This document shows, piece after piece, positions 54,508 through 62,387 of a stretch of DNA of 64,000 nt. Source of the stretch: Martinezella lusitana (GTDB lineage: Bacteria > Pseudomonadota > Alphaproteobacteria > Rhizobiales > Rhizobiaceae); the NCBI RefSeq assembly GCF_014207095.1, contig NZ_JACHBG010000020.1:1-64000 (forward strand), in the 5' to 3' direction. The position numbers were made by a program, and so were the translations under genes. The notes below the pieces were generated by a model. That model was not told the origin of the DNA and did no database searches. It saw nothing but the letters and a program-made list of their open reading frames with translations. Every line of letters starts with the position of its first letter. Positions within the stretch are counted from its first letter, which is position 1.

Positions 54508-54515
54508 AGTTCTGG
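54508..54515 (+). repeat. 8-bp target-site duplication, left copy (AGTTCTGG)
   Basis: AGTTCTGG directly precedes the IS66 end at 54516 and is repeated at 57437-57444. Eight bases is the normal IS66 target duplication. Confidence 0.85.
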
Positions 54516-54597
54516 GTAAGCGCGATTTTCCCCGCACCTTCTGCAATTGAGTGAGCTTTGGCATGAGGTGTCCACCAAAATAGGTGGACACCAAGTG

Positions 54598-54859
54598 ATG
54601 GAAGAAGGTCAAAAACTTGCCGTGCGGCTGGTCGGTAGGAATGGGAGACGCCGTTTCGATCAAAGTTCGAAAGACCGCCTTATTGCGGCCTGCCTTGAAC
54701 CTGGCGCATCGGTATCGAAACTCGCGCGCGATCACGGGGTGAACGCGAACCTCGTTTGGAAATGGATACGGAAACATACCCAGCCCCTTGCGTCGCCGCC
54801 GTCTTCGACATCGTCTTTTATTCCGGTGCAAATCACCGCGGCCAGCGACGAGTTTGAGT
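54598..54859 (+). pseudogene. IS66 TnpA, truncated
   Basis: MEEGQKLAVRLVGRNGRRRF and CLEPGASVSKLARDHGVNAN are the start of an IS66 TnpA with its HTH. It is cut at 54860 by the end of the second IS66 element, after about 87 codons, and stops within it at 54900. Confidence 0.85.
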
Positions 54860-54930
54860 GTAAGCGCGCATTTCCCTGCGCGTTGACGCGGGCGCTATGA
54901 GGGTGATCGTCTTTTGCCGATGGGCCTTGA

Positions 54931-56541
54931 TCAGGCGGGTGCGGTTTTTGCGAAGTTGAATGGTAGGAGGTCGTTGATGTCGGCGCCGTCTGGACGCTGC
55001 GGCAATTCGGTGAAGACGTGTCGCAACCAGGCGAATGGCTCGACGCCACAGGCGCGACAGGTCAGCATGAGGCTGTAGATTACGGCACTTGCCTTGGCCC
55101 CGTCGACAGTGTCACAGAAGAGCCAGGATTTTCTTCCGGTTGCAAAAACTCTAATGTCGCGCTCCAATAAATTGTTGTCGATCGGCATCCTGCCGTCTTC
55201 GGTGTAGCGCGTCAGATATTGCCACTGGTTTCGCGTATAGGAGATCGCATCGCCGAGCTTGGTATCGGGCACGACCTTGGGGGCCATGCTGTCGAGCCAC
55301 TCCTTCAGGGCGTCAAGGACTGGAACGCTGTGCTTCTGGCGCAGGCGCCGGAGGCAATCGGCTTGCGTTTCGCCGTCATCCGGCTTTTCGTCCCGCACCT
55401 GCCTTTCAATCCGATAGAGCTGGTCGAAGAACTTCAATGCCTGTGTGGGCGGGCCGCTTTGTTTCTTCCCGGCCTTGAAGGCGTTGACGAAGCGTCGCCT
55501 GGCGTGAGCCATGCATCCGACATGCGTTGCCCCCTTGAGGGTGCGCCAGGCCTGATAGCCGTCGCTCATCAAGATGCCGCGATAGTCACCCAGGAAAGTC
55601 TGCGGATGCACCTGCCCACGACCGGGCTGATATTCGAGTAGCACAACCGGCTCGACGCTGTCCTGCCCGCTGCGATAGGCCCAGATGTAGGACTCGTCGG
55701 TTGCTTTCCTGTCCTTTTCCTTCAGCACCTGCACCGTGGTTTCGTCACCGTGAATGACGTCCTGCGATAGGAGCCGCTGTTTCAGGGCATCGTAGATGCG
55801 AACGAGGTGCTTCTCGCTGGAACCGATCACCCAATGGCCAAGAGCGCCACGGCTGACAGGAACGCCGGCGCGCTCGAAGGCCTGTGCCAGGCGATAGAGC
55901 GGTGTGCCGTCGACATATTTATGAACAAGAGCAAAAGCCAGCGTCGAGGCCGTGGCAATACTGCCCGGCAAGGGCTGTGCGGGCATCGGCGCGATGATAA
56001 CGGGCGTGCTGATATCGGTGCGCTCGCAGTTGCGGCAAGCGTACTTGGCCCGGGCATTTTGCAGCACCGTGGCCTTCACTTCGATATGCAGCTGCTCGGT
56101 GACGAGTTCACCCATGCGATGCAACGGATGGCGGCAGCACGGACAGGTCTTCTGATCGTCGGCAAGGTCATATTCAACGCGTTGGCGTGGCAAGTTTGCC
56201 GGAAGAGGTTTGCGTCCGCGTTTCCTGCCTTCGGGCTTTTCTACCTCTGGCAATCCCGTGTCGGGAAGCTCTGCGACGTCCGGCTCGCCACAATCGGCCA
56301 AGCCCTCATCAGCATCGGCCTCAAGGGCGGCGTTCTCGGCTTCGTTGAAGACGCGATCCATATGCTTTTCGCTGCGCGGCGCAAAACGATGCAGTTGTGC
56401 AAGCGCCAGCTCTTCCTCGAGCTTGAAGACACGCTGCTCAAGGGCGTCTCTTTCAGCCCGCAGCGCAGCGTTCTCGGCAGCATTCGCCGCCAGAAGCGCC
56501 ATCAGTTCCGCAACGGTCGGGGTGCCGGCTGGAGTCATCAC
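54931..56541 (-). CDS. tnpC: IS66 family transposase TnpC
   Basis: This intact transposase has 536 residues: an N-terminal coiled coil (LRAERDALEQRVFKLEEELA), the zinc finger CPCCRHPLHRMG and CRNCE, the DDE catalytic core (DVIHGDETTVQVL with the first Asp, GILMSDGYQAWRTL with the second, and IDNNLLERDIRVFATGRKSW with Glu) and the C-terminal CRACGVEPFAWL. It is different from the tnpC at 48-51 kb. The element carrying it has all three genes. Confidence 0.95.
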   Translation of the reverse strand: MMTPAGTPTVAELMALLAANAAENAALRAERDALEQRVFKLEEELALAQLHRFAPRSEKHMDRVFNEAENAALEADADEGLADCGEPDVAELPDTGLPEVEKPEGRKRGRKPLPANLPRQRVEYDLADDQKTCPCCRHPLHRMGELVTEQLHIEVKATVLQNARAKYACRNCERTDISTPVIIAPMPAQPLPGSIATASTLAFALVHKYVDGTPLYRLAQAFERAGVPVSRGALGHWVIGSSEKHLVRIYDALKQRLLSQDVIHGDETTVQVLKEKDRKATDESYIWAYRSGQDSVEPVVLLEYQPGRGQVHPQTFLGDYRGILMSDGYQAWRTLKGATHVGCMAHARRRFVNAFKAGKKQSGPPTQALKFFDQLYRIERQVRDEKPDDGETQADCLRRLRQKHSVPVLDALKEWLDSMAPKVVPDTKLGDAISYTRNQWQYLTRYTEDGRMPIDNNLLERDIRVFATGRKSWLFCDTVDGAKASAVIYSLMLTCRACGVEPFAWLRHVFTELPQRPDGADINDLLPFNFAKTAPA

Positions 56542-56579
56542 AGCTTTGAATCTGAGCCGCCCCCCGCCGTCAACTGCCT

Positions 56580-56933
56580 TCAGCCGACAAATTCATACTG
56601 CCGGACAGGATGGCGCACCATCGCGTCGAGATCGATGCCGTCAAGCAGCCAGCGCAACTGTTCGGTATCGAGCATCACGACCGGCGCCTCGCGGCGGGGC
56701 CAGCGAAACCGGTCTTCGGACAAGGCTTTCAAGACGAGCACAAACCCTGACCGCTCGAAGAACAGGAGCTTCATCCGGGTTCGCCGGCGATTGCAAAAAA
56801 CGAACACAGCACGCTCGAACGGGCTCAGACCCATCGACTGCTCGACCAGGATCGCCAGGCTGTTGATCCCCGCACGAAAGTCGATCGGATCCCGGTGAAG
56901 ATAGACGCGAAGATCGTCAGCCAGCCGGAACAT
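56580..56933 (-). CDS. tnpB: IS66 family accessory protein TnpB
   Basis: This 117-residue protein is a typical IS66 TnpB: VYLHRDPIDFRAGINSLAIL, VFVFCNRRRTRMKLLFFERS and a C-terminal LDTEQLRWLLDGID. It lies between tnpA (overlap of 17 bases) and tnpC (38-base gap). Intact. Confidence 0.95.
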   Translation of the reverse strand: MFRLADDLRVYLHRDPIDFRAGINSLAILVEQSMGLSPFERAVFVFCNRRRTRMKLLFFERSGFVLVLKALSEDRFRWPRREAPVVMLDTEQLRWLLDGIDLDAMVRHPVRQYEFVG

Positions 56934-57396
56934 TGCACCGCCCCAGAACTTCGATCATCGCGCAAAGGGCACGCTCATCCACATTCTCAAGTTCAAGCCG
57001 CACACCATTCGGCAAAGACGCCATCAGCCGCATTCCTGCCGATGATGACCGCGCCGGCATGTCGGGCTGCCGCGCAGTCGGCGACGCTGCAACCACCGGA
57101 ACAAAGGCCGACGTTTCCTGCCCTGCAACGACCGTCAAAGTGTCTTGGGCCTGCCGATTTCGGCGAAGCTTCACCCAATTGCGTAACTGATTGGCGTTGA
57201 CGCCGCGCGCCAGGGCCAGGCGGGCGACTGATACGCCGGGCTTCATTGCAGCCTCGATCAGACGGTCTTTCTCGTTGGGATCGAAACGTCGCTTCCCGTT
57301 GGAAAGAACCTTCACAGCCCGAAGGGGCTCCGATCCAGTCAAGATATCCAATGCCATTATGTCCACAGTCTCCGTTGTGGACACAGACTCCTTCAT
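56917..57396 (-). CDS. tnpA: IS66 family accessory protein TnpA
   Basis: This 159-residue protein contains the TnpA HTH (RRFDPNEKDRLIEAAMKPG, VARLALARGVNANQLRNWVK). An alternative start at 57357 (MALDILTGSE) gives 146 residues. It lies just inside the outer terminal repeat at 57436. Confidence 0.92.
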   Translation of the reverse strand: MKESVSTTETVDIMALDILTGSEPLRAVKVLSNGKRRFDPNEKDRLIEAAMKPGVSVARLALARGVNANQLRNWVKLRRNRQAQDTLTVVAGQETSAFVPVVAASPTARQPDMPARSSSAGMRLMASLPNGVRLELENVDERALCAMIEVLGRCNVPAG

Positions 57397-57436
57397 TCGA
57401 TTTTCAATGAACAGGTGCCGCGAATTGTGCGCTTAC

Positions 57437-57444
57437 AGTTCTGG
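57437..57444 (+). repeat. 8-bp target-site duplication, right copy (AGTTCTGG)
   Basis: It is identical to 54508-54515 and follows the IS66 end at 57436. Confidence 0.85.
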
Positions 57445-58116
57445 AGGCCGCCGCGGGCTTCTTCCCACATGTTCGCGGAGTGCAATTTGGCTTTGCAAAA
57501 TTGTGACCGCCTGGAGGGAAGAGCAAGCCAATTGAGCTTTTCTTTAAACAACTGACAATTTAGCGACGATGAGCGATCGGGCTCTCGGCGCTTCCGGGTG
57601 TTGCTGCGCGATTTTGCTGGAACGCAAGCTGAACCCGACCGGGCAGACACGTCGCAGTCAGGAGGCACGGCGTGCCCGAATCCCTTTTGAAGCACGGTGT
57701 CGACATGTCTTCCAGTAGCTCGTTCGAAGCCGCGTTCCAGGCAAGTTCGCCCACTGAAATTAACGATGTGCCAGTTCGGTCCCGTCCTGTCCAGCATCTG
57801 ACACGCAAGAAGTTGGGCGTTGAAACCATGCGGCACCATCAAAGTGCCGTCAGAAAAAACTGGACGAAGCCAAACTCAACACCCTGGAGACTGTGAAAAA
57901 TGCAACGGCAGGCAGTAGGCCATAATGTCCAGAATGTGAGGTTGCCTACAATCAAAACTGGTCAATTCAATCCTAAGATATCCGTATTACGCACTCAATA
58001 GTCTTTGCGATAATGATTGATCTTGCTTTGAAAGGTCACGACGTCAGATCTGCCCGCAAACATCGGAACACTACTGTTCTTTTCAACCCTCACGATAATT
58101 CTGGGGCTAAATCGGT
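57445..58116. other. Intergenic region upstream of the nodD-like gene
   Basis: Frames of 60-150 codons overlap on both strands, none recognised. The last 180 bases before 58117 are A+T-richer and should hold the promoter of the nodD-like gene. I see no nod box here. Confidence 0.4.
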
Positions 58117-59055
58117 ATGCGTTTCAAGGGTCTTGATCTTAATCTTCTCGTCGCATTTGACGCTTTGATGACGGAACGCAACGTTTCGGCAGCGGCGCGC
58201 AGCATCAATCTCAGTCAGCCTGCAATGAGTGCCGCCGTCCGCCGGCTGCGCGACTATTTCGGCGATGACCTGTTTACGATGCAGAACCGGAAACTTATCC
58301 TGACGCCACGTGCGGAAAGCCTCGCCTCCGCGGTCCGAGAGACACTACAGCACATTCAACTCAACATTATTTCTGCAGATAGCTTCGCATTAGACGAACC
58401 GGAGCGACACTTTACGATCGCGCTTTGTGATTTCATGACGACAGTATTCTTCCGGAAAATCATAAAGCGTCTGGCAAGGGAAGCTCCCGCTGTCAGTTTC
58501 GAGTTAATTCCGCTCCCAGATAATCCGGACCAGCTTCTGCGGCGGGGCAAAGCCGATTTTCTAATTCTTCCGGAATTGTTTATGTCAAGCGCACATCCCA
58601 GAGCGAAGCTGTTCGACGAAAAGTTCGTGTCCGTTGGCTGTACGACGAATACGAAACTATCTGGTCAACTTACGGTCAGAGAGTATATGGCGATGGGCCA
58701 CGTCACAGCTAAGTCTGGGGTTGGTCAACAGCAGTCGCTTGAGGACTTTTATTTATCGGAACGAGGTGTCAAAAGGCGTGTCGAAGTTGCCGTTCAGAGC
58801 TTCGGGATGGTGCCCGCAGCGCTATTGGGCACCGACAGGCTCGCAATTCTGCCTCTGCGACTGGTGAAGCATCTCGCACCATCTATGCCCTTGCGAATTG
58901 TGGAAAGTCCAATACCTCTTCCGGCGTTCACCGAGGGCATCCAGTGGCCAGCCTCGCATGAAAACGATCCGGCGAGCACCTGGATGCGTGAGATAATTCT
59001 GCAGGAGGCGGGCCGCGTAGCAAGTCCTTCGATGTGTCGCGAAAGTGACATTTAG
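58117..59055 (+). CDS. nodD: NodD-family LysR regulator
   Basis: This 312-residue protein begins MRFKGLDLNLLVAFDALMTE and RNVSAAARSINLSQPAMSAA, which is the NodD N-terminus almost word for word; the effector part has FTIALCDFMTTVFFRKIIKR, LPDNPDQLLRRGKADFLILP and SFGMVPAALLGTDRLAILP. NodD proteins activate nod boxes in response to plant flavonoids. The C-terminal half is more diverged than the DNA-binding part, so it may be one of the secondary NodD copies (NodD3-5 class). It lies 2.5 kb upstream of the nodA nod box, same direction. Confidence 0.88.
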   Translation: MRFKGLDLNLLVAFDALMTERNVSAAARSINLSQPAMSAAVRRLRDYFGDDLFTMQNRKLILTPRAESLASAVRETLQHIQLNIISADSFALDEPERHFTIALCDFMTTVFFRKIIKRLAREAPAVSFELIPLPDNPDQLLRRGKADFLILPELFMSSAHPRAKLFDEKFVSVGCTTNTKLSGQLTVREYMAMGHVTAKSGVGQQQSLEDFYLSERGVKRRVEVAVQSFGMVPAALLGTDRLAILPLRLVKHLAPSMPLRIVESPIPLPAFTEGIQWPASHENDPASTWMREIILQEAGRVASPSMCRESDI

Positions 59056-59260
59056 GAGACCGAAATGAAACTGAACGTCTTTGAGTGGGTGCCGCCCACA
59101 AGATTACTGGGCGGATTTGGGCCTATTACGACGACGAGGTGCGGATGGACTTCCAGGGCTTCATGGGACTATGAGCTGAATTCGTTACCGCGGCGACTAA
59201 CCGCAAATAGGCTCGCCAAGAGTGTAGTATCCCAATTGCAACCACGAACAGGCGTATCGG

Positions 59261-60310
59261 ATGTTTCAAAGCAGCAGCCCCCATTTGACATTTAAGCGTG
59301 GTGGATCGTCATTTGATGGCATGATCGAAACACTCGGTACTGCCTTTGGTGAGTATAAAGCCGCGCTGGTCAGCCCTGTCGATGACTTCCAGTGGAGTCT
59401 GGATTTTTCGACCTGTGACTATGCCACCGTGATCAAGGGTTTTCATCAACACGAGTTTGAGTTTCAAATCCAGCCTACCATCAACGCTGTGCAGCATTTG
59501 TCGATTGTGCTACCGCGTAGCGGAGGCATGGGAGTGACCTACGCCTCGCGCGAAGCCACCGCTCGACCCGGTAAGTTGCTCCTATACAACAATCTTGAGC
59601 CAGAGAGCGTTGTGATGTATGGCCGATCGAACGTCATTGACGAGCTTTTGCTCGACTGGAATGTGATTCTGCAGACGCTTGATCAAACGTTCGAGACGCC
59701 ATTCAGTGGATCATTGGACCTTCTGCCGGAATTGGAAACGTCGACGTCGGCCGGTCAAATGATCGGCTCTCTCGCGGAGACCGTCATTCGTGGGTTGCGC
59801 GATCCCTCAGTTCGATCCCCAATCGCAATGGCGCACGTCACTCAAGCTTTGGCCGACCTGATAGTACGCTTTGTCCCGCACAAGCTTTCGCACCTGCTCG
59901 ACAGGAAGCCCTACATGATAGCCCCCAGGCATGTCCGGCGCGCGATTGAATATATGGAAGCCAATATCAGCCAGCCGATCAGAATGCCGATGGTCGCGAA
60001 AGCCGCGGGGGTGTCGACACGCGCATTGCAACTCGGGTTCCGTGCCTTCCGGGAGACCACGCCGGCCGCGTATTTGGCCATGCTTCGTTTGCGGGCGGCG
60101 CGGGTGGAGTTACTTGATCCGGCGAACGGGCATACAACGAGGGAAATTTGCTTGAAATGGGGATTTCTTCACTTCGGACGGTTCTCGGCGATGTACAAGG
60201 CAAGTTACGGGGAAAGCCCTTCTCACACGAGAAAGCGCGTCAGGGGTATGCAGCCCCGCTCTCGCCGGCAACCACAAACTGTGGTGGGCCATTCAATCTT
60301 GCGCAGATGA
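59261..60310 (+). CDS. AraC family transcriptional regulator
   Basis: This 349-residue protein has a C-terminal AraC DNA-binding domain: MPMVAKAAGVSTRALQLGFR is the first HTH and TREICLKWGFLHFGRFSAMY the second, followed by GESPSHTRKRVRG. The N-terminal domain is of the cupin-like AraC_binding_2 type (HEFEFQIQPTINAVQHLSIV). It follows the nodD-like gene by 205 bases on the same strand. Target unknown; a symbiotic role is suggested only by location. Confidence 0.85.
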   Translation: MFQSSSPHLTFKRGGSSFDGMIETLGTAFGEYKAALVSPVDDFQWSLDFSTCDYATVIKGFHQHEFEFQIQPTINAVQHLSIVLPRSGGMGVTYASREATARPGKLLLYNNLEPESVVMYGRSNVIDELLLDWNVILQTLDQTFETPFSGSLDLLPELETSTSAGQMIGSLAETVIRGLRDPSVRSPIAMAHVTQALADLIVRFVPHKLSHLLDRKPYMIAPRHVRRAIEYMEANISQPIRMPMVAKAAGVSTRALQLGFRAFRETTPAAYLAMLRLRAARVELLDPANGHTTREICLKWGFLHFGRFSAMYKASYGESPSHTRKRVRGMQPRSRRQPQTVVGHSILRR

Positions 60311-60913
60311 TCTCTCGCGCGACAGATGATTGGATGCGTGTGGCGGCTTGCCGTGCGCGCCTCAGGCAGTCTCCTTAACTGCCCCGCTCTCCCGTGTCAT
60401 TGAGCGATATCGATGTCTTTTCGGATCATTGCATGCCTCCTCTATGACCATCTTCATTTTTCGCGAACAGGATTCCTCCCGGACCGATTGTCTGGTATAG
60501 ACCGGGCGCCCTGTCGCTGGCGCACCACTGCCACCCGCGTCAGCGCACCCGCCCCGTCATTGCTTGCCACGTGGAATGACAGGGCGCCTGTCGATCGAGC
60601 GCAATGATTGGCAAGAATGCAGGGGGGCAATTCCCTCGGCCGACCCATCAGCAATCGGTGTCATGGTATCAACCACGCCGCAGCCGGCGAACACCAGAGT
60701 GGATCACAGCCTGCATCGCGAGCCGTATGCCGCTTTCGATCCCATTGTTCGCCCGTCCTGTGCTGCCGACCGAAGCTCATCCCGGGACAAGAGAACCAAG
60801 CCGACGACGTTCTTAATTTCTTAATCAGCGTTGCTGAAGATGATTCGTGAAGGCAGCTGTGCTCGGACGGGGCATTCCGGAGCGAATTGCTACACCGTCA
60901 ATGTTGCGAGGGC
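60311..60913. other. Intergenic region, decayed
   Basis: The region contains no recognisable gene. A minus-strand frame at 60454-60654 (LANHCARSTGALSFHVASND) looks protein-like but has no known family or start. Confidence 0.35.
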
Positions 60914-61133
60914 TTAGTCTCGCGCGCCTTCAAGGAGGCCGTCGTAGACGTCCATGAGCGCAGTGGTGATAGCCTGCCCGAGAGCATTGCCTGCTTGCCG
61001 GACTGCGTCTTCAGTTCCATCACGCGCAGCCTTTGGCGAGATCAAAACCCTGTTCGCCGACAATCTGCTTGGCAACTTCAATAGCCCAGATACCAAAGTC
61101 ACCCCGGTTGTCGATCCCAATGCTTTCTTCCAT
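60914..61133 (-). pseudogene. Small conserved protein, frameshifted
   Basis: MEESIGIDNRGDFGIWAIEV then EQGFDLAKGCA reads from 61133 to a stop, while the neighbouring frame carries on sensibly from the same point: ARDGTEDAVRQAGNALGQAI, MDVYDGLLEGARD, stop at 60914. Joined by a one-base shift near 61025 they make about 72 residues. I do not recognise the family. Confidence 0.45.
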
Positions 61134-61322
61134 TTTTCGTCCTATCCATTTATGCAGAGCGCTTTACACCTCCATTCCCGAAATGGCCGGCACTGCTGGC
61201 CATCGCCATCCAGCACTATGATGATTCGAATAAGTGTGAGCAGTCTTTCTCACAGTGCAAGCGGACGCTCCGTTGTTGGCCCATTGAGTTCAATAAGGAC
61301 TTTAGTCGCACTTATCGGATGC

Positions 61323-61375
61323 AATCCATTCATCGCATGGATGCGCCACATCCAAATAATCGATTTTACGAATTA
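61323..61375 (+). promoter_or_regulatory. nod box (NodD binding site)
   Basis: The run ATCCATTCATCGCATGGATG (from 61324) and, further on, CATCCAAATAATCGATTTTA (61349-61368) followed by CGAATTA reproduce the two halves of the nod box consensus, including the conserved ATC-rich 5' half and the AATCGATTTTAC core. It reads towards nodA, whose start lies 250 bases downstream. NodD with flavonoid would activate here. Confidence 0.88.
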
Positions 61376-61624
61376 AGCGTTATGATCCATTAAAAAGGAA
61401 CATCGTTTGATTACTATCAAATACATTGATGGCTATCGCAAGCGGTTCGCGAATGGACAAGTATTTGGTTGCAAAGCCGAACAGTAAGGAACCCAGCGCC
61501 ACGAGCGATCCTATGGGCATGAGGGCTACAGCCGGCGGCAGACGAATGCCTTTTAGGCGCCCTCAACCCGGTGCCTTTCATCGCACAGCTGCTTCAAAAA
61601 ACACTCGGAAGAGGAGATCTTTGC

Positions 61625-62215
61625 ATGTGCTCTCAAATGCGGTGGAGACTATGCTGGGAAAACGAGCTGGAACTCGCCGATCATGTCGAACTCGCCAAGT
61701 TCTTTCGAGCGACCTATGGACCAACCGGGGCCTTTAATGCAAAACCATTCGAGGGAAGTCGAAGCTGGGCCGGAGCGAGACCCGAACTTCGCCTCATCGG
61801 CTATGACGTTGACGGGATCGCCGCTCATCTGGGACTGCTACGCCGCTTCATTAAAGTTGACGGAATAGACCTGCCGGTGGCTGAGTTGGGATTGTACGGG
61901 ATACGCACCGATCTTGAAAGACTCGGAATAAGCCATTCAATCCGAGCCATGCTTCCAACACTCCAGGATCTCGCCGTTCCGTTTGCATTCGGCACGGTTC
62001 GGCCGGAGTTGCAAAGACATATCCGGAGGTTCGGCCGTTACGGTCCTGTGACGGTTTTTCCGCACGTTCGCGTGCGGTCCACCTTACAAGAGCCGCGCCT
62101 CGATAAGCCGCCCACACGCATCGATGACGCACTTGTCGTCGTTCTACCGATTGGACGATCAATGTCCGATTGGCCTTCTGGTTCGATGATCGATCGCAAT
62201 GGACCGGAGCTATGA
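61625..62215 (+). CDS. nodA: N-acyltransferase NodA
   Basis: NodA attaches the fatty acyl chain to the de-acetylated end of the chito-oligosaccharide in Nod factor. The protein has 196 residues, the exact usual length, from the ATG at 61625 (MCSQMRWRLCWENELELADH), which follows GAGGAG. Conserved segments include FFRATYGPTGAFNAKPFEGS, RSWAGARPELRLIGYD, VAELGLYGIRTDLERLGI and SMSDWPSGSMIDRNGPEL. The segment FPHVRVRSTLQEPRL has several substitutions but no break. It is not followed by nodB; the next gene is an acyltransferase. Confidence 0.95.
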   Translation: MCSQMRWRLCWENELELADHVELAKFFRATYGPTGAFNAKPFEGSRSWAGARPELRLIGYDVDGIAAHLGLLRRFIKVDGIDLPVAELGLYGIRTDLERLGISHSIRAMLPTLQDLAVPFAFGTVRPELQRHIRRFGRYGPVTVFPHVRVRSTLQEPRLDKPPTRIDDALVVVLPIGRSMSDWPSGSMIDRNGPEL

Positions 62216-62387
62216 CGCTTCTGGGTTGCCAATGCGCCGCATACGTCGAGTGCACCTAGGCAGCAGCGCGTTCATGGTCAACATCAGAGTTGATCCAAGC
62301 GCGGGCTTGCTTGGGGAAACCTAAAAGCCACCCTGCGGCCAAACGATCGCGAATCTAATTAGTAGAGAATTACATCAGGTCCCTCCA

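Larger units (their letters stand above)
54516..57436. mobile_element. Hybrid IS66 unit (two elements sharing one target duplication)
   Basis: The left end GTAAGCGCGATTTTCCCCGC (54516) belongs to a truncated rightward IS66 that has only the start of tnpA. At 54860 a second IS66 end (GTAAGCGCGCATTTCCC) begins a complete leftward element tnpA-tnpB-tnpC whose outer end is at 57436 (inverted GTAAGCGCACAATTCGC). The 8-bp duplication brackets the whole, not the inner element. Confidence 0.8.

Noticed and set aside
55807..56898. 363-codon plus-strand frame
   Set aside because: It is antisense to IS66 tnpC and tnpB.
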